Source of the DNA: Labilibaculum manganireducens
GTDB taxonomy: Bacteria > Bacteroidota > Bacteroidia > Bacteroidales > Marinifilaceae
Length of the DNA: 60,431 nucleotides
Direction: 5' to 3'
Assembly (NCBI RefSeq): GCF_002843385.1
Contig: NZ_MVDE01000031.1
Coordinates: 1-60,431, forward strand
Positions 34,396 through 43,318 of this stretch are shown in pieces (the first letter of the stretch is position 1; every line of letters begins with the position of its first letter). Position numbers and translations under genes: made by a program. The notes below the pieces were generated by a model. It saw only the letters and a program-made list of their open reading frames with translations, searched no databases and was not told the origin of the DNA.

Positions 34396-36348
34396 TTATT
34401 TATGAATCCAATCTCCATGACCTTTAATGATCTCTGTAAGTTCATGAATGGCATTTTCCCTTGGTATATTTTTCTTAATCAATTCGCGGTTTTTGTACAA
34501 TGATACTTTTCCCGGTCCGGCTCCTACATAACCATAATCTACATCACCCATTTCGCCGGGTCCATTTACAATACATCCCATTACAGCTATTTTCAGATGG
34601 GTTAAGTGAGAAAATTGTTTTTTGACTTCTGCAACAACATCATGAAGCTGGAATAGGGTTCTTCCGCAACCAGGACACGAGACAAATTCCGTCTTACTTG
34701 TTCTTACCCTTGCGGCCTGCAAAATCCCAAATGCTGTTGAGTTGACATCTTCATGGGAGAGCTCACCTTTATTATCAAGCCAGATTCCATTCCCGAATCC
34801 ATCAAAATATAAGCTCCCTAAATCAGCAGAAGCCTTTAAATGAATATTTTCCAAATTTGATTCTTTGAATGATCTTTTGAAAATTACAGGTGCTTTGCAT
34901 TTAGATTGAACCAATCGGAAAGCAAAAGCTCTTTGTTCCGCAAATGCATTTTGATGCACTGATGAGCAGACCAAAACGACTTTTGGATTCTTGATTATTT
35001 CCTGAATAAACCCGTCTGATAAATCAGAATAGGTGCATTCAACAAAATAGATATCTGTGTGAAAGAAGGAAAGGTTAGCATTTGTAAATTGATTTACCTG
35101 AAACAGAGGATAGGTGTTTTCAGCATAATTATTGGCCATTTCCCAGCATTCCTGATCTACAATTATTCCTAATTCTTTTGGATAGTCGGCAAAAATGGCA
35201 TCGAAACCATTTACAAACAAATAATCGCTGGCTAACTTGCCTTTTTCCCATTCAAATGTATCTTCGTTTAAAATGTAACCGGCTTTCTCCGGCAGATCAG
35301 TTGAAATGCATTTTTCGTGACTGGCATCCGTAACCACAACAGGAACTTTTTGACTTCCAATATTCCCAATTAACGATGTGGATCTTTTATAAAAATCAAA
35401 GAGATTGATGTCTGTATTTTTAACCGGTAAAATTGGCGCATGACCAACTTTTTCAGAAACGTAATCGACTAGTTTTTTTCCTACCGGAGATTCTATTTCC
35501 GGATCTTCGGTAAGTGATATCCGAATGGTATCGCCAATTCCATCATTTAATAATGCTCCTGTTCCAACGGCCGATTTTATTCGGCCATCTTCACCTTCCC
35601 CCGCTTCGGTTACACCCAAATGCAAGGGATAGTGCATATTCTCATTTTCCATTTCACAAATCAGCAAACGAACAGTTTTCACCATCATTACTGTATTGCT
35701 CGATTTAATCGAGATGGCAACATTCTGAAAATTCTGTTCCTTACAAATTCTGAGAAATTCTAAAGTGGCTTCTACCATTCCACGTGGTGTATCTCCGAAT
35801 CTACTCATAATCCGATCGGATAAAGAGCCATGGTTGGTTCCAATTCTAATAGCTGTATTGTTTTCCTTGCAAATGCGAAGTAAGGGAATGAATTTATCTT
35901 TTATTTTTTCAAGGTCTTCCTGATATTTAGTTTCTCCATAGTCAATACTAGTAAAATCGGCTCGTTTATCAACAAAATTCCCCGGATTGATACGTACTTT
36001 ATCTACATATTTTGCGGCAATTAATGCGGCAGCAGGATTAAAATGAATATCAGCAACCAAAGGAGTATTGTATCCTCTTTTTACCAATTCTTCTTTGATG
36101 AACTTCAGACTTTCGGCCTCTTTTGTCCCTTGCGCAGTTAATCGAATGTATTCTGCTCCCGATTCTATCATTCTGATGGATTGTTCAACACTCGCTTCAA
36201 TATTATTGGTATCGGTGTTGGTCATCGATTGAATTCGGATTGGGTTTGTACTACCCAGCGCAGTATTGCCAATTTTGGATTCTGATGATATGCGGCGAGA
36301 GTAGTTAAACAGATCTTTGCAAAAAAGTTGATGTTTCGGGAAACTCAT
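34396..36348 (-). CDS. ispG: 4-hydroxy-3-methylbut-2-enyl diphosphate synthase, long form
   Basis: A 650-residue IspG (GcpE). The N-terminal TIM-barrel starts near residue 20 (GNTALGSTNPIRIQSMTNTD; then VADIHFNPAAAL, VRINPGN). A large insertion domain of about 250 residues lies between it and the C-terminal iron-sulfur domain, which has CPGCGRTLFQLHDV and the third ligand in MGCIVNGPGEM. The long form is typical of Bacteroidota, Chlamydiae and plastids. The enzyme makes HMBPP from MEcPP in the non-mevalonate isoprenoid pathway. It stands alone. Confidence 0.95.
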   Translation of the reverse strand: MSFPKHQLFCKDLFNYSRRISSESKIGNTALGSTNPIRIQSMTNTDTNNIEASVEQSIRMIESGAEYIRLTAQGTKEAESLKFIKEELVKRGYNTPLVADIHFNPAAALIAAKYVDKVRINPGNFVDKRADFTSIDYGETKYQEDLEKIKDKFIPLLRICKENNTAIRIGTNHGSLSDRIMSRFGDTPRGMVEATLEFLRICKEQNFQNVAISIKSSNTVMMVKTVRLLICEMENENMHYPLHLGVTEAGEGEDGRIKSAVGTGALLNDGIGDTIRISLTEDPEIESPVGKKLVDYVSEKVGHAPILPVKNTDINLFDFYKRSTSLIGNIGSQKVPVVVTDASHEKCISTDLPEKAGYILNEDTFEWEKGKLASDYLFVNGFDAIFADYPKELGIIVDQECWEMANNYAENTYPLFQVNQFTNANLSFFHTDIYFVECTYSDLSDGFIQEIIKNPKVVLVCSSVHQNAFAEQRAFAFRLVQSKCKAPVIFKRSFKESNLENIHLKASADLGSLYFDGFGNGIWLDNKGELSHEDVNSTAFGILQAARVRTSKTEFVSCPGCGRTLFQLHDVVAEVKKQFSHLTHLKIAVMGCIVNGPGEMGDVDYGYVGAGPGKVSLYKNRELIKKNIPRENAIHELTEIIKGHGDWIHK

Positions 36349-36555
36349 TTTTTAGGTTTTAGTATTGAAATACAAAGGTAGGTAATTCAATTTTGAATTA
36401 TTAATTACGAATTATGAATTACTGGTGAAAGAGCGAGAGAATTATTAAATTCACCACAATTTACATTTATTTTGTAATGCAGTACTTAGATGATTTTGAA
36501 GATAAGCTTTCTTACTTTAAGTACTTTTAACTCTAGACACTAAAAAATTAACTTT

Positions 36556-37455
36556 ATGTCGGTAAAAGCTCAGGAAGTAAGCAAAATATACGGGAAACAA
36601 AAGGCTTTGGACAATTTGAGCTTTGAAATTAATCAAGGTGAAATTGTTGGATTCTTAGGCCCAAATGGCGCGGGAAAATCAACAATGATGAAAATTATTA
36701 CTGGTTATATTCCCCAAACTTCAGGCCTGGTAGAGGTAAACGGACTGGATGTTAGCATGAATTCTCTTGAAATTAGAAGACAAATTGGTTATTTGCCCGA
36801 ACACAATCCATTGTATTTGGAAATGTATGTGAAAGAATATCTCGGTCATGTGGCATCTATTTATAAATTAGGTAAAAGTAAGGCAAAGCGAATTGCCGAA
36901 ATGATTGATTTAACTGGCTTAGGCGCCGAACAGAATAAAAAAATTGCTTCTCTTTCGAAAGGATACCGCCAAAGAGTTGGAATTGCTCAGGCCTTAATTC
37001 ATGATCCGAAGGTGCTGATATTGGATGAGCCGACTACCGGATTGGATCCAAATCAGTTACTGGAAATTAGAAAATTAATTATTGATATCGGAAGCGAAAA
37101 AACTGTGATGCTTTCGACGCATATCATGCAGGAAGTAGAGGCTTGTTGCCAGCGGGTTTTAATTGTAAATAAAGGAAAGTTGGTGGCCAATCGGAATATA
37201 GATTTTCTTGCGTCCTCAAAATCATCTCATGTGGTCGAAGTTGAATTTGCTTCTGAAGTATCTTTAGACTTATTGCAGGAAATTAGCGGAGTGAATGAAA
37301 TTGAAGTCCTTGGCGAAAATCGTTATTGTTTTGTTTCCCTAAGAGATATCCGTAAAGATGTATTTCAATTTGCTGTATCTAAAAATCTGGTGATTTTAGA
37401 GATGAAAACCCGATCGGAGAATTTAGAGGATATTTTTCATGAACTCACTTTGTGA
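36556..37455 (+). CDS. gldA: GldA-type ABC transporter ATP-binding protein
   Basis: A 299-residue ATPase with Walker A GPNGAGKST (near residue 35), Q-loop GYLPEHNPLY, signature LSKGYRQRVGIAQ, Walker B VLILDEPTTGLDP and H-loop STHIMQEVE. The C-terminal extension (about 220-299) is the type found in GldA. GldA works with GldF and GldG in Bacteroidota gliding and cell-envelope functions; those permease genes are not adjacent, so the role here rests on similarity to the family. Confidence 0.82.
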   Translation: MSVKAQEVSKIYGKQKALDNLSFEINQGEIVGFLGPNGAGKSTMMKIITGYIPQTSGLVEVNGLDVSMNSLEIRRQIGYLPEHNPLYLEMYVKEYLGHVASIYKLGKSKAKRIAEMIDLTGLGAEQNKKIASLSKGYRQRVGIAQALIHDPKVLILDEPTTGLDPNQLLEIRKLIIDIGSEKTVMLSTHIMQEVEACCQRVLIVNKGKLVANRNIDFLASSKSSHVVEVEFASEVSLDLLQEISGVNEIEVLGENRYCFVSLRDIRKDVFQFAVSKNLVILEMKTRSENLEDIFHELTL

Positions 37456-37499
37456 TTTTATTTGTTTTGATGTAGCTTTAATTTTACAGAAAAAACAAT

Positions 37500-37877
37500 A
37501 TGAAGGAAAACGAAATTACCGAAAAGATAATTAAGGCTGCAATGAAAGTACACACTAGCCTTGGTCCGGGATTATTAGAATCAGCATATCATGAGTGTTT
37601 GTTTTATGAATTGCAAAAAGCAGGTTTAAAAGTAGAAAAAGAAATGCCACTTCCTATAAGTTATGATGGTGTAAAACTGGATTGTGGGTATCGACTTGAT
37701 TTATTTGTGGAGGATCAGGTTATTGTTGAGTTAAAATCAATTGACTCATTTAAAGATATTCATTTAGCACAAACACTAACTTATTTAAAACTTGCCGATA
37801 AAAGAGTTGGACTGATGATTAATTTCAACGTTGAAAAGTTAAAGTATGGAATTAAGAGAGTTATAAATGGGTATTAA
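37500..37877 (+). CDS. GxxExxY protein (PD-(D/E)XK nuclease-like)
   Basis: A 125-residue protein with the defining motif GPGLLESAYHECL (residues 22-34, GxxExxY) and a nuclease-like core DCGYRLDLFVEDQVIVELKS (aspartate, then glutamate-x-lysine), the PD-(D/E)XK arrangement. The family is widespread, often present in many copies per genome, and of unknown role. The gene starts 44 bases after gldA and is followed directly by an unusual palindromic repeat array (37925-38690). Confidence 0.88.
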   Translation: MKENEITEKIIKAAMKVHTSLGPGLLESAYHECLFYELQKAGLKVEKEMPLPISYDGVKLDCGYRLDLFVEDQVIVELKSIDSFKDIHLAQTLTYLKLADKRVGLMINFNVEKLKYGIKRVINGY

Positions 37878-37924
37878 TCTTTCTATCCCGGTTTCTATTA
37901 GTAGCTATTTTAATTTTAGCTGTT

Positions 37925-38690
37925 TTTGCCCTCTGTGTCCCTCAGTGCTCTCAGTGGTAAAAAAATAAATTGAGAATAGGATTTCACAGCATGCAAAACG
38001 ATTCTACCACAGAGTTCACGGAGTATCACAGAGAAAAAAAGAATCAGTTTAAGAATTAGACTTTTTTTATTTTTCAAAGTTTTGCTCTTCCTCTGTGTGT
38101 CTTTGTGTTCTCTGTGGTAAAAAGTTGGTTTTTAATTTAGATTTCACACCATGTAAAGCGATTCTGCTCCCGAGAACGCGGAATATCTCAGAGAGAAAAA
38201 AATCTTTCTTGTCTTTTATACCGATTCGTTTTAGAAGATATTTGAATTTTTGGCAGTATTGCCCTCAGTGCTCTCTGTGGTAAAAAGTTAGTTTGTACTT
38301 AGCCACCTTTCCGTAAAAAAACTGACCACAGAGAACATAGAGTTTCACGGAGAAAAAAAGAATTAGTTTAATTCTCATACTTTTTTTTAAGTCTTGTTCT
38401 TCCTCTCTCTGTGGTAAAAAGTTAGTTTGTACTTAGCCACTTTTCCGTAAAAAAAACTACCACAGAGCACACAGAGTTTCACAGAGAAAAAAAGAATTAG
38501 TTTAATTCTCATACTTTTTTTTAAGTCTTGTTCTTCCTCTGTGTGTCTTTGTGTTCTCTGTGGTAAAAAGTTAGTTTGTACTTAGCCACCTTTCCGTAAA
38601 AAAACTGACCACAGAGCACACAGAGTTTCACAGAGAAAAAAAGAATTAGTTTAATTCTTACACTTCCTCTCTGTGGTAAAAAATGTAAGC
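37925..38690. repeat. array of long imperfect palindromic repeats (CTCTGTGGT/ACCACAGAG)
   Basis: The array is built from two motifs facing each other: a rightward one ending CTCTGTGGTAAAAA and its inverse ACCACAGAG...CACAGAGAAAAAA, separated by spacers of 30-45 bases such as GTTAGTTTGTACTTAGCCAC. From about 38255 on, the whole arrangement recurs as near-identical units of about 134 bases (starting near 38257, 38391 and 38525, with a partial unit near 38660). Earlier units (37925-38250) have diverged. Direct and inverted copies alternate, so each unit can fold into a long hairpin. No open coding frame of note. Confidence 0.85.
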
Positions 38691-39136
38691 TGTAAATAGT
38701 AGGGAGTCTCAACGTATAGAAAAATCTTAGTTTGAAAACCCTCTTAAATCCCAGAAATTTATGGTAAAACCTTTTAGATATAAACCAAAAGTGTAACTAT
38801 CACTATAATTAAGACTTGTAGCTCTTTATTGACTCAGAAGTCCCTGTTTTTCAGCTGAAGCTTTTGTTAAAATGTTGTAAAAGTGGCTCTTTAGTTTTGT
38901 TTCTTTCCGAAATAATACTTTTCTTTGCCCCGAAATAAGTGGAAAGATTTGGCTGCTTGCAACCACAGAAAAAAATGCTAAATGGTGAACTATATGCTTT
39001 TCTGCATGTAGACAACCAACCATTACTTTCCTGTATCATGTCATTATTTAGATAATGATCTTAAACAACATTGCCTGTCGTTACTATTGAAGGAATTCAT
39101 GATATCGACATCACAACTAATTATTATTAAAATATT
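38691..39136. other. 446-base intergenic region before metK
   Basis: AT-rich, with no gene I can support. Immediately before metK there is no recognisable SAM riboswitch fold by eye. The promoter of metK must lie here. Confidence 0.4.
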
Positions 39137-40393
39137 ATGGGATATTTATTCACATCAGAATCAGTTTCTGAAGGACATCCGGATAAAGTTGCTGATCAGA
39201 TTTCAGATGCTTTATTAGATAAGTTTTTAGCTTTCGACCCTAATTCGAAAGTTGCTTGTGAAACCTTGGTTACTACCGGACAGGTGGTTCTTGCCGGTGA
39301 AGTAAAAACCAAAACCTATATCGATGCTCAGGAAGTTGCCCGTGAGGTAATTAACCGCATTGGTTATACCAAAAGCGCATACCAGTTCGACGGTACTTCA
39401 TGTGGTGTATTGTCTGCAATTCACGAACAATCAGCTGATATTAACCGTGGCGTAGATCGCGAAGATCCTATGACACAGGGAGCCGGCGACCAGGGAATGA
39501 TGTTCGGTTACGCTTGTAAGGAAACCGACGATTACATGCCTTTGGCTCTTGAGCTTTCGCATCGTTTGCTGATAGAATTAGCAGCTATTCGTCGCGAAGG
39601 AAGAGAAATGACCTACCTTCGTCCCGATTCAAAATCGCAGGTTACCATTCAGTATGCCGATGATGATACCATCGAAAGAGTACACACAATTGTAGTATCT
39701 ACTCAGCACGACGATTTTGGCCCGAACGATGAGTTGATGCTGGCTAAAATTAAGAAAGACGTTCGCAACATCTTGATCCCTCGTGTAATTAAGCAATTGC
39801 CAAAGCGCATACAAGCTATGTTCGATGAGAATTTTATTTTGCACGTAAATCCAACAGGAAAATTCGTAATTGGTGGTCCTCATGGTGATACCGGTTTAAC
39901 TGGCCGTAAGATAATTGTTGACACTTATGGAGGAAAAGGCGCTCACGGAGGTGGTGCATTCTCAGGAAAAGATCCTTCGAAAGTTGACCGTTCAGCAGCC
40001 TATGCAGCCCGTCATATTGCCAAAAATTTAGTGGCTGCAGGAGTAGCAGATGAGTTGCTGGTTCAGCTTTCATACGCAATTGGTGTTGCCGAGCCAGTAG
40101 GAATTTATGTAAACACCTACGGCAAATCGAATCTTAGCCTTACCGATGGTCAAATTGCCGATAAAGTTACCGAGCTTTTTGATTTACGTCCGGCTGCTAT
40201 TGAGCAACGATTGAAATTACGCAACCCTATTTACGAAGAAACAGCGGCCTATGGTCACATGGGGCGTACCCCTCGTATGGTAGTGAAAAAATTTGAATCT
40301 CCTTACTTTGATGGCGTTGAGCTTGAAGTGGAATTATTCACATGGGAAAAATTAGACTACATCGAGAAAGTAAAAGAAGCGTTCAATTTGTAA
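39137..40393 (+). CDS. metK: S-adenosylmethionine synthase
   Basis: A 418-residue MetK with the ATP/methionine-binding motif [17 protein letters not shown] (residues 11-27), the signature [12 protein letters not shown] and the glycine-rich [19 protein letters not shown] (P-loop-like motif). It makes S-adenosylmethionine from methionine and ATP in the cytosol. The protein ends with VKEAFNL. Codon choice is GC-richer than in neighbouring accessory genes, as is usual for a highly expressed gene. A terminator follows 25 bases later. Confidence 0.97.
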   Translation: MGYLFTSESVSEGHPDKVADQISDALLDKFLAFDPNSKVACETLVTTGQVVLAGEVKTKTYIDAQEVAREVINRIGYTKSAYQFDGTSCGVLSAIHEQSADINRGVDREDPMTQGAGDQGMMFGYACKETDDYMPLALELSHRLLIELAAIRREGREMTYLRPDSKSQVTIQYADDDTIERVHTIVVSTQHDDFGPNDELMLAKIKKDVRNILIPRVIKQLPKRIQAMFDENFILHVNPTGKFVIGGPHGDTGLTGRKIIVDTYGGKGAHGGGAFSGKDPSKVDRSAAYAARHIAKNLVAAGVADELLVQLSYAIGVAEPVGIYVNTYGKSNLSLTDGQIADKVTELFDLRPAAIEQRLKLRNPIYEETAAYGHMGRTPRMVVKKFESPYFDGVELEVELFTWEKLDYIEKVKEAFNL

Positions 40394-40417
40394 ACAACAA
40401 CAAATACAATATATACA

Positions 40418-40450
40418 AAGCCATTCCATCTATCTGGAGTGGCTTTTCTT
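40418..40450 (+). terminator. terminator of metK
   Basis: AAAGCCATTCC pairs with GGAGTGGCTTT around a short loop and is followed by a T-rich stretch. Confidence 0.85.
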
Positions 40451-40816
40451 TTTTCTGTAAATATTCATTCGGGGGTTCCCCTACGGGGCGGGCTTTCCAT
40501 TCCAAGTCCTCAGTCGTTCCTCCTTGCGGGCTTTCCACTTCAATCCCTAACCCAATAAAAACCAATTATCATGAGGGTTATGTGTATTAAATGAATAATA
40601 ATGCAATAAATATTACAACAAAGGCAAAATAAATGCATAAAAAATAATGAGGAATGCCAATATTTGCAGAGGGAAATCATAAAAAAGCAAAATAAATTAC
40701 AAAAAAGTAAAATAAAAATGCATTTATAGTAGGGGAAAAACAATAATTATTAGCTTTATACTTATCGATATCATTGTTCGAAGTTGAATAATTATTACAA
40801 TAAGAAATCAAAAAGT
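40451..40816. other. 366-base region with GC-rich repeat and A-rich direct repeats
   Basis: At about 40468-40540 there is a GC-rich stretch with two copies of GCGGGCTTTCCA (40489 and 40526) and the hairpin CCCCTACGGGG. It stands out against the AT-rich surroundings and looks like an intergenic dispersed repeat. At 40680-40730, AAAAAAGCAAAATAAAT and AAAAAAGTAAAATAAAA form a direct repeat. No gene is visible. Confidence 0.5.
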
Positions 40817-41128
40817 ATGAAATCAAAAGTTAAAAATCCAATAGCAATTAATGAATTGATACTATCCGAAATGAATCGACAAGGATTAAGTACGGCCGAT
40901 TTTGCACAAAAATTACAAATCAGCATGAATTCCATGTATCATATCCTAAAACGATCTAGCATGCAAATCGATCGGCTGTGGGATATTTGTGAAGTTTTAC
41001 AATTAAATTTCTTCAAAGTTCTGGCTGATGAAATAAACATTAATAAGCCTGCTGATGCTCAAATAGACCAACTAAAACAGGAAAACAAAACTTTAAAAGA
41101 GGTAATTAAGATGTTAGGTAAAGGATAA
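40817..41128 (+). CDS. small XRE-type helix-turn-helix protein
   Basis: Read from ATG at 40817 (a TTG 33 bases earlier is also in frame) this gives 103 residues. The HTH is clear: STADFAQKLQISMNSMYHIL followed by a recognition helix region and LWDICEVLQLNFFKVLADEI. A short coiled coil (IDQLKQENKTLKEVIKML) follows and probably dimerises it. It is a stand-alone DNA-binding regulator with an unknown target and an A-rich upstream region. Confidence 0.75.
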   Translation: MKSKVKNPIAINELILSEMNRQGLSTADFAQKLQISMNSMYHILKRSSMQIDRLWDICEVLQLNFFKVLADEININKPADAQIDQLKQENKTLKEVIKMLGKG

Positions 41129-41142
41129 TTTGCTGGTTTTTT

Positions 41143-42147
41143 TTATCTGGGATAATGCTTCAATGTATCCTTTATACTCTTTTCAATTGGAACGAACTCA
41201 AAATTCAAAGCTTCTTTTATTTTCTGATTCGAGTAGTATTTGATATTGTGTGCCGATCGTGCATTTTCTTTTGTAAATCCGGAAGGCTTAAAAAAGAATA
41301 TCTTTTTCAATAAGGCTAATCGCCAGGCAATTTCGGTCATTTTTGGGTTCGCATATTTTGTAGGTCCGGCAATGCCTAAACCTTTGGCAATGGTTTTAAA
41401 AACGAATTCGAAAGTGCAGTTCTCGCTGTTCAAAATAAAGCGTTCATTCACAATATCACTTTTCATCAATTCAATCATCGAATGGCTTACATCACGAACA
41501 TCAACATAGCCCGTAATTCCTTGAGTATAGTATTTTAAACCTTTGGCAACAGTCTTAAAAAGAAGCGAACTTCCCTTGTCCCATTGTCCGGGACCCAAAA
41601 TAATTGAAGGGTTCACAATCACCGCATTTAAGCCTTCTTCTACTCCTCTCCAAACCTCCAGTTCCGATTTAAATTTACTGTTTGAGTAGCCCGACCTTTT
41701 TTCTTCCGGACTCCATGGCGTTTTCTCAGTTACAGTATCTTCTCCCTCTTCGGGCGAACCCAAGGCAGCAATAGAACTTACCATGCAAAATTTCCGAATA
41801 TTTGCATCCAGGCAGGCATTTACCAAATTGCGGGTTCCCTCCACATTAATATCCTGCATGTTTTTGCCGTCTTCCTTACTAAAAGAGACCAAAGCCGCAC
41901 AATGGTACACATCTTCAATTCCATCAAGAGCATCCTCTAACGAAAAGGGATCCAGCATATCTCCTTCTATCCATTCAATGGATTTAAAAAGTTCGTTGGC
42001 ATTGCTTGAGTAGTAAGTAAAAGTAGTAAGTACGAACTCTATATTGCTGTTTTTTCTTTTCAGAGCACGAACTTTATTGCCTTTCGAAAGTAAATCAAAT
42101 AGTAAATGTGAGCCAACAAGACCCGTTCCACCGGTAACTAAAATCAT
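41143..42147 (-). CDS. NAD(P)-dependent epimerase/dehydratase (extended SDR)
   Basis: A 334-residue extended short-chain dehydrogenase. The nucleotide-binding motif is VTGGTGLVGSHLL at residues 4-16, then DxYHCAALVSF in the usual HxAA position, and the catalytic pair in GYSNSKFKSE (Y-x3-K). It resembles dihydroflavonol-4-reductase-like SDR proteins of unknown substrate. The gene converges on the XRE gene and stands alone. Confidence 0.88.
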   Translation of the reverse strand: MILVTGGTGLVGSHLLFDLLSKGNKVRALKRKNSNIEFVLTTFTYYSSNANELFKSIEWIEGDMLDPFSLEDALDGIEDVYHCAALVSFSKEDGKNMQDINVEGTRNLVNACLDANIRKFCMVSSIAALGSPEEGEDTVTEKTPWSPEEKRSGYSNSKFKSELEVWRGVEEGLNAVIVNPSIILGPGQWDKGSSLLFKTVAKGLKYYTQGITGYVDVRDVSHSMIELMKSDIVNERFILNSENCTFEFVFKTIAKGLGIAGPTKYANPKMTEIAWRLALLKKIFFFKPSGFTKENARSAHNIKYYSNQKIKEALNFEFVPIEKSIKDTLKHYPR

Positions 42148-42258
42148 GGATTAGTGAATGTGTTAAAGAGTGAATATGAGTTGAAACGCAAGGCCGCTAA
42201 GCCACAATGTAAGGAAATATAGCTTTGTGCCTTGGCGCCTTTGCGTTCTGTTTTTCTT

Positions 42259-42669
42259 TTATCTCTTCCAGTTCAATTTAATCGTTTGTGTCATTTTAGT
42301 ATGAACACTTAAAGGTACCGGGCTGGTTCCTGCTACGCTTTCAATAATTTGTTTTTCCTCTGAAGTATATTTTTTATCAGGAAAGTTGAATTCAACAATT
42401 ACTTCATCAACTCTTCTTGGATCACTCGCCATAATTTTAGTGATATCCAGCTCAGTTCCGGTAATATCAATATTGTTATCGCGGGCAACAATTCCCATTA
42501 TGGTCATAATGCACGATCCTAGTGAGGCTGCTAATAAATCGGTAGGCGAAAATGCTTCCCCTTTTCCCTGATTATCAGTTGGAGCATCTGTAAAAATTTT
42601 ATTGCCCGATTGCAAATGAATGCACTCAGTCCGTAAATCACCCAGATATTTTGATTTGATAGTTGTCAT
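42259..42669 (-). CDS. OsmC-family peroxiredoxin-like protein
   Basis: A 136-residue OsmC protein with FSPTDLLAASLGSCIMTIMG (the motif carrying the resolving or peroxidatic cysteine in the helix) and a C-terminal strand PLSVHTKMTQTIKL. OsmC/Ohr proteins reduce organic hydroperoxides with two cysteines. Here only one is obvious (in GSCIM), so peroxidase activity is uncertain. Confidence 0.85.
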   Translation of the reverse strand: MTTIKSKYLGDLRTECIHLQSGNKIFTDAPTDNQGKGEAFSPTDLLAASLGSCIMTIMGIVARDNNIDITGTELDITKIMASDPRRVDEVIVEFNFPDKKYTSEEKQIIESVAGTSPVPLSVHTKMTQTIKLNWKR

Positions 42670-42973
42670 GCTGTTTTATATTTAGTGAAGTGTGTAATAA
42701 GCAATTTTAGTTTTGTGAATTTAAGAATTATAAAATAGATAGTAAAATCTTCATACGAGTTAGATAATAAAATTTACTCTTGTCAGAATGTATGAGATTA
42801 GAAGTTAAATTCCTTGTTTATTTTATTTTTTTTCAATTGCATCAGAAAGGATTTTGAGTTTTGCATGTAAGATGTTTATGGTATTCGCAAAGTGCATGAT
42901 TTGATTTAATTCTTAGATAAGAAACACGCACATATAATAAAGCTCTGATTAGATCAAGTAAGGTCTGATAAAT

Positions 42974-43012
42974 AGATCTCCTGAACAGCAATGTTTCGGA
43001 GATCTTTTTTTT
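42974..43012. terminator. orphan terminator-like hairpin
   Basis: AGATCTCC pairs with GGAGATCT around 16 bases and is followed by eight T. It is not next to any gene end I can see: the nearest plus-strand gene upstream is more than 1.8 kb away, so it may terminate an unannotated small transcript. Confidence 0.6.
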
Positions 43013-43044
43013 GTTTCCACTTTCAAATTCAAACCGAAAACAGA

Positions 43045-43067
43045 GCTTATAATTTCGAATTATAAGC
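43045..43067. repeat. perfect palindrome
   Basis: GCTTATAATT and AATTATAAGC flank TCG as a perfect inverted repeat. It lies in a 649-base region (42670-43318) with no supportable gene. Confidence 0.6.
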
Positions 43068-43169
43068 AATCAGCAAAGGCTCTAAAAAAGTCAATTTTTA
43101 TTACTGATTAAATAGAGCTTAGTCCCTTGATTCTGCAAGCACTATGACCATCAATTCTTGTAATTTTTC

Positions 43170-43177
43170 TATATTTG
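43170..43177 (+). promoter_or_regulatory. candidate -7 promoter element of ileS
   Basis: TATATTTG matches the Bacteroidota -7 consensus TAnnTTTG, 142 bases before ileS. I see no matching TTTG at -33, so support is weak. Confidence 0.3.
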
Positions 43178-43318
43178 TAAACTTTTTATAACAGATAAGA
43201 TAATTTTAGTCGGAATAATGTCGGTAGACATTTGTCAATCAGTATCTAATTAGCATGGATTAATGATGAATACGAATGTGGATCGGAATTAGCGAATACA
43301 AGATAAATTTTACAATAA

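Noticed and set aside
37925-38690. Possible CRISPR array
   Set aside because: The repeats vary in length, alternate in orientation and have AT-rich spacers that are themselves repeated. No cas genes are nearby. It is a palindromic repeat array instead.
39040-39136. SAM riboswitch before metK
   Set aside because: I looked for the conserved stems of SAM-I and SAM-II types and saw no matching core; there is only weak local pairing.
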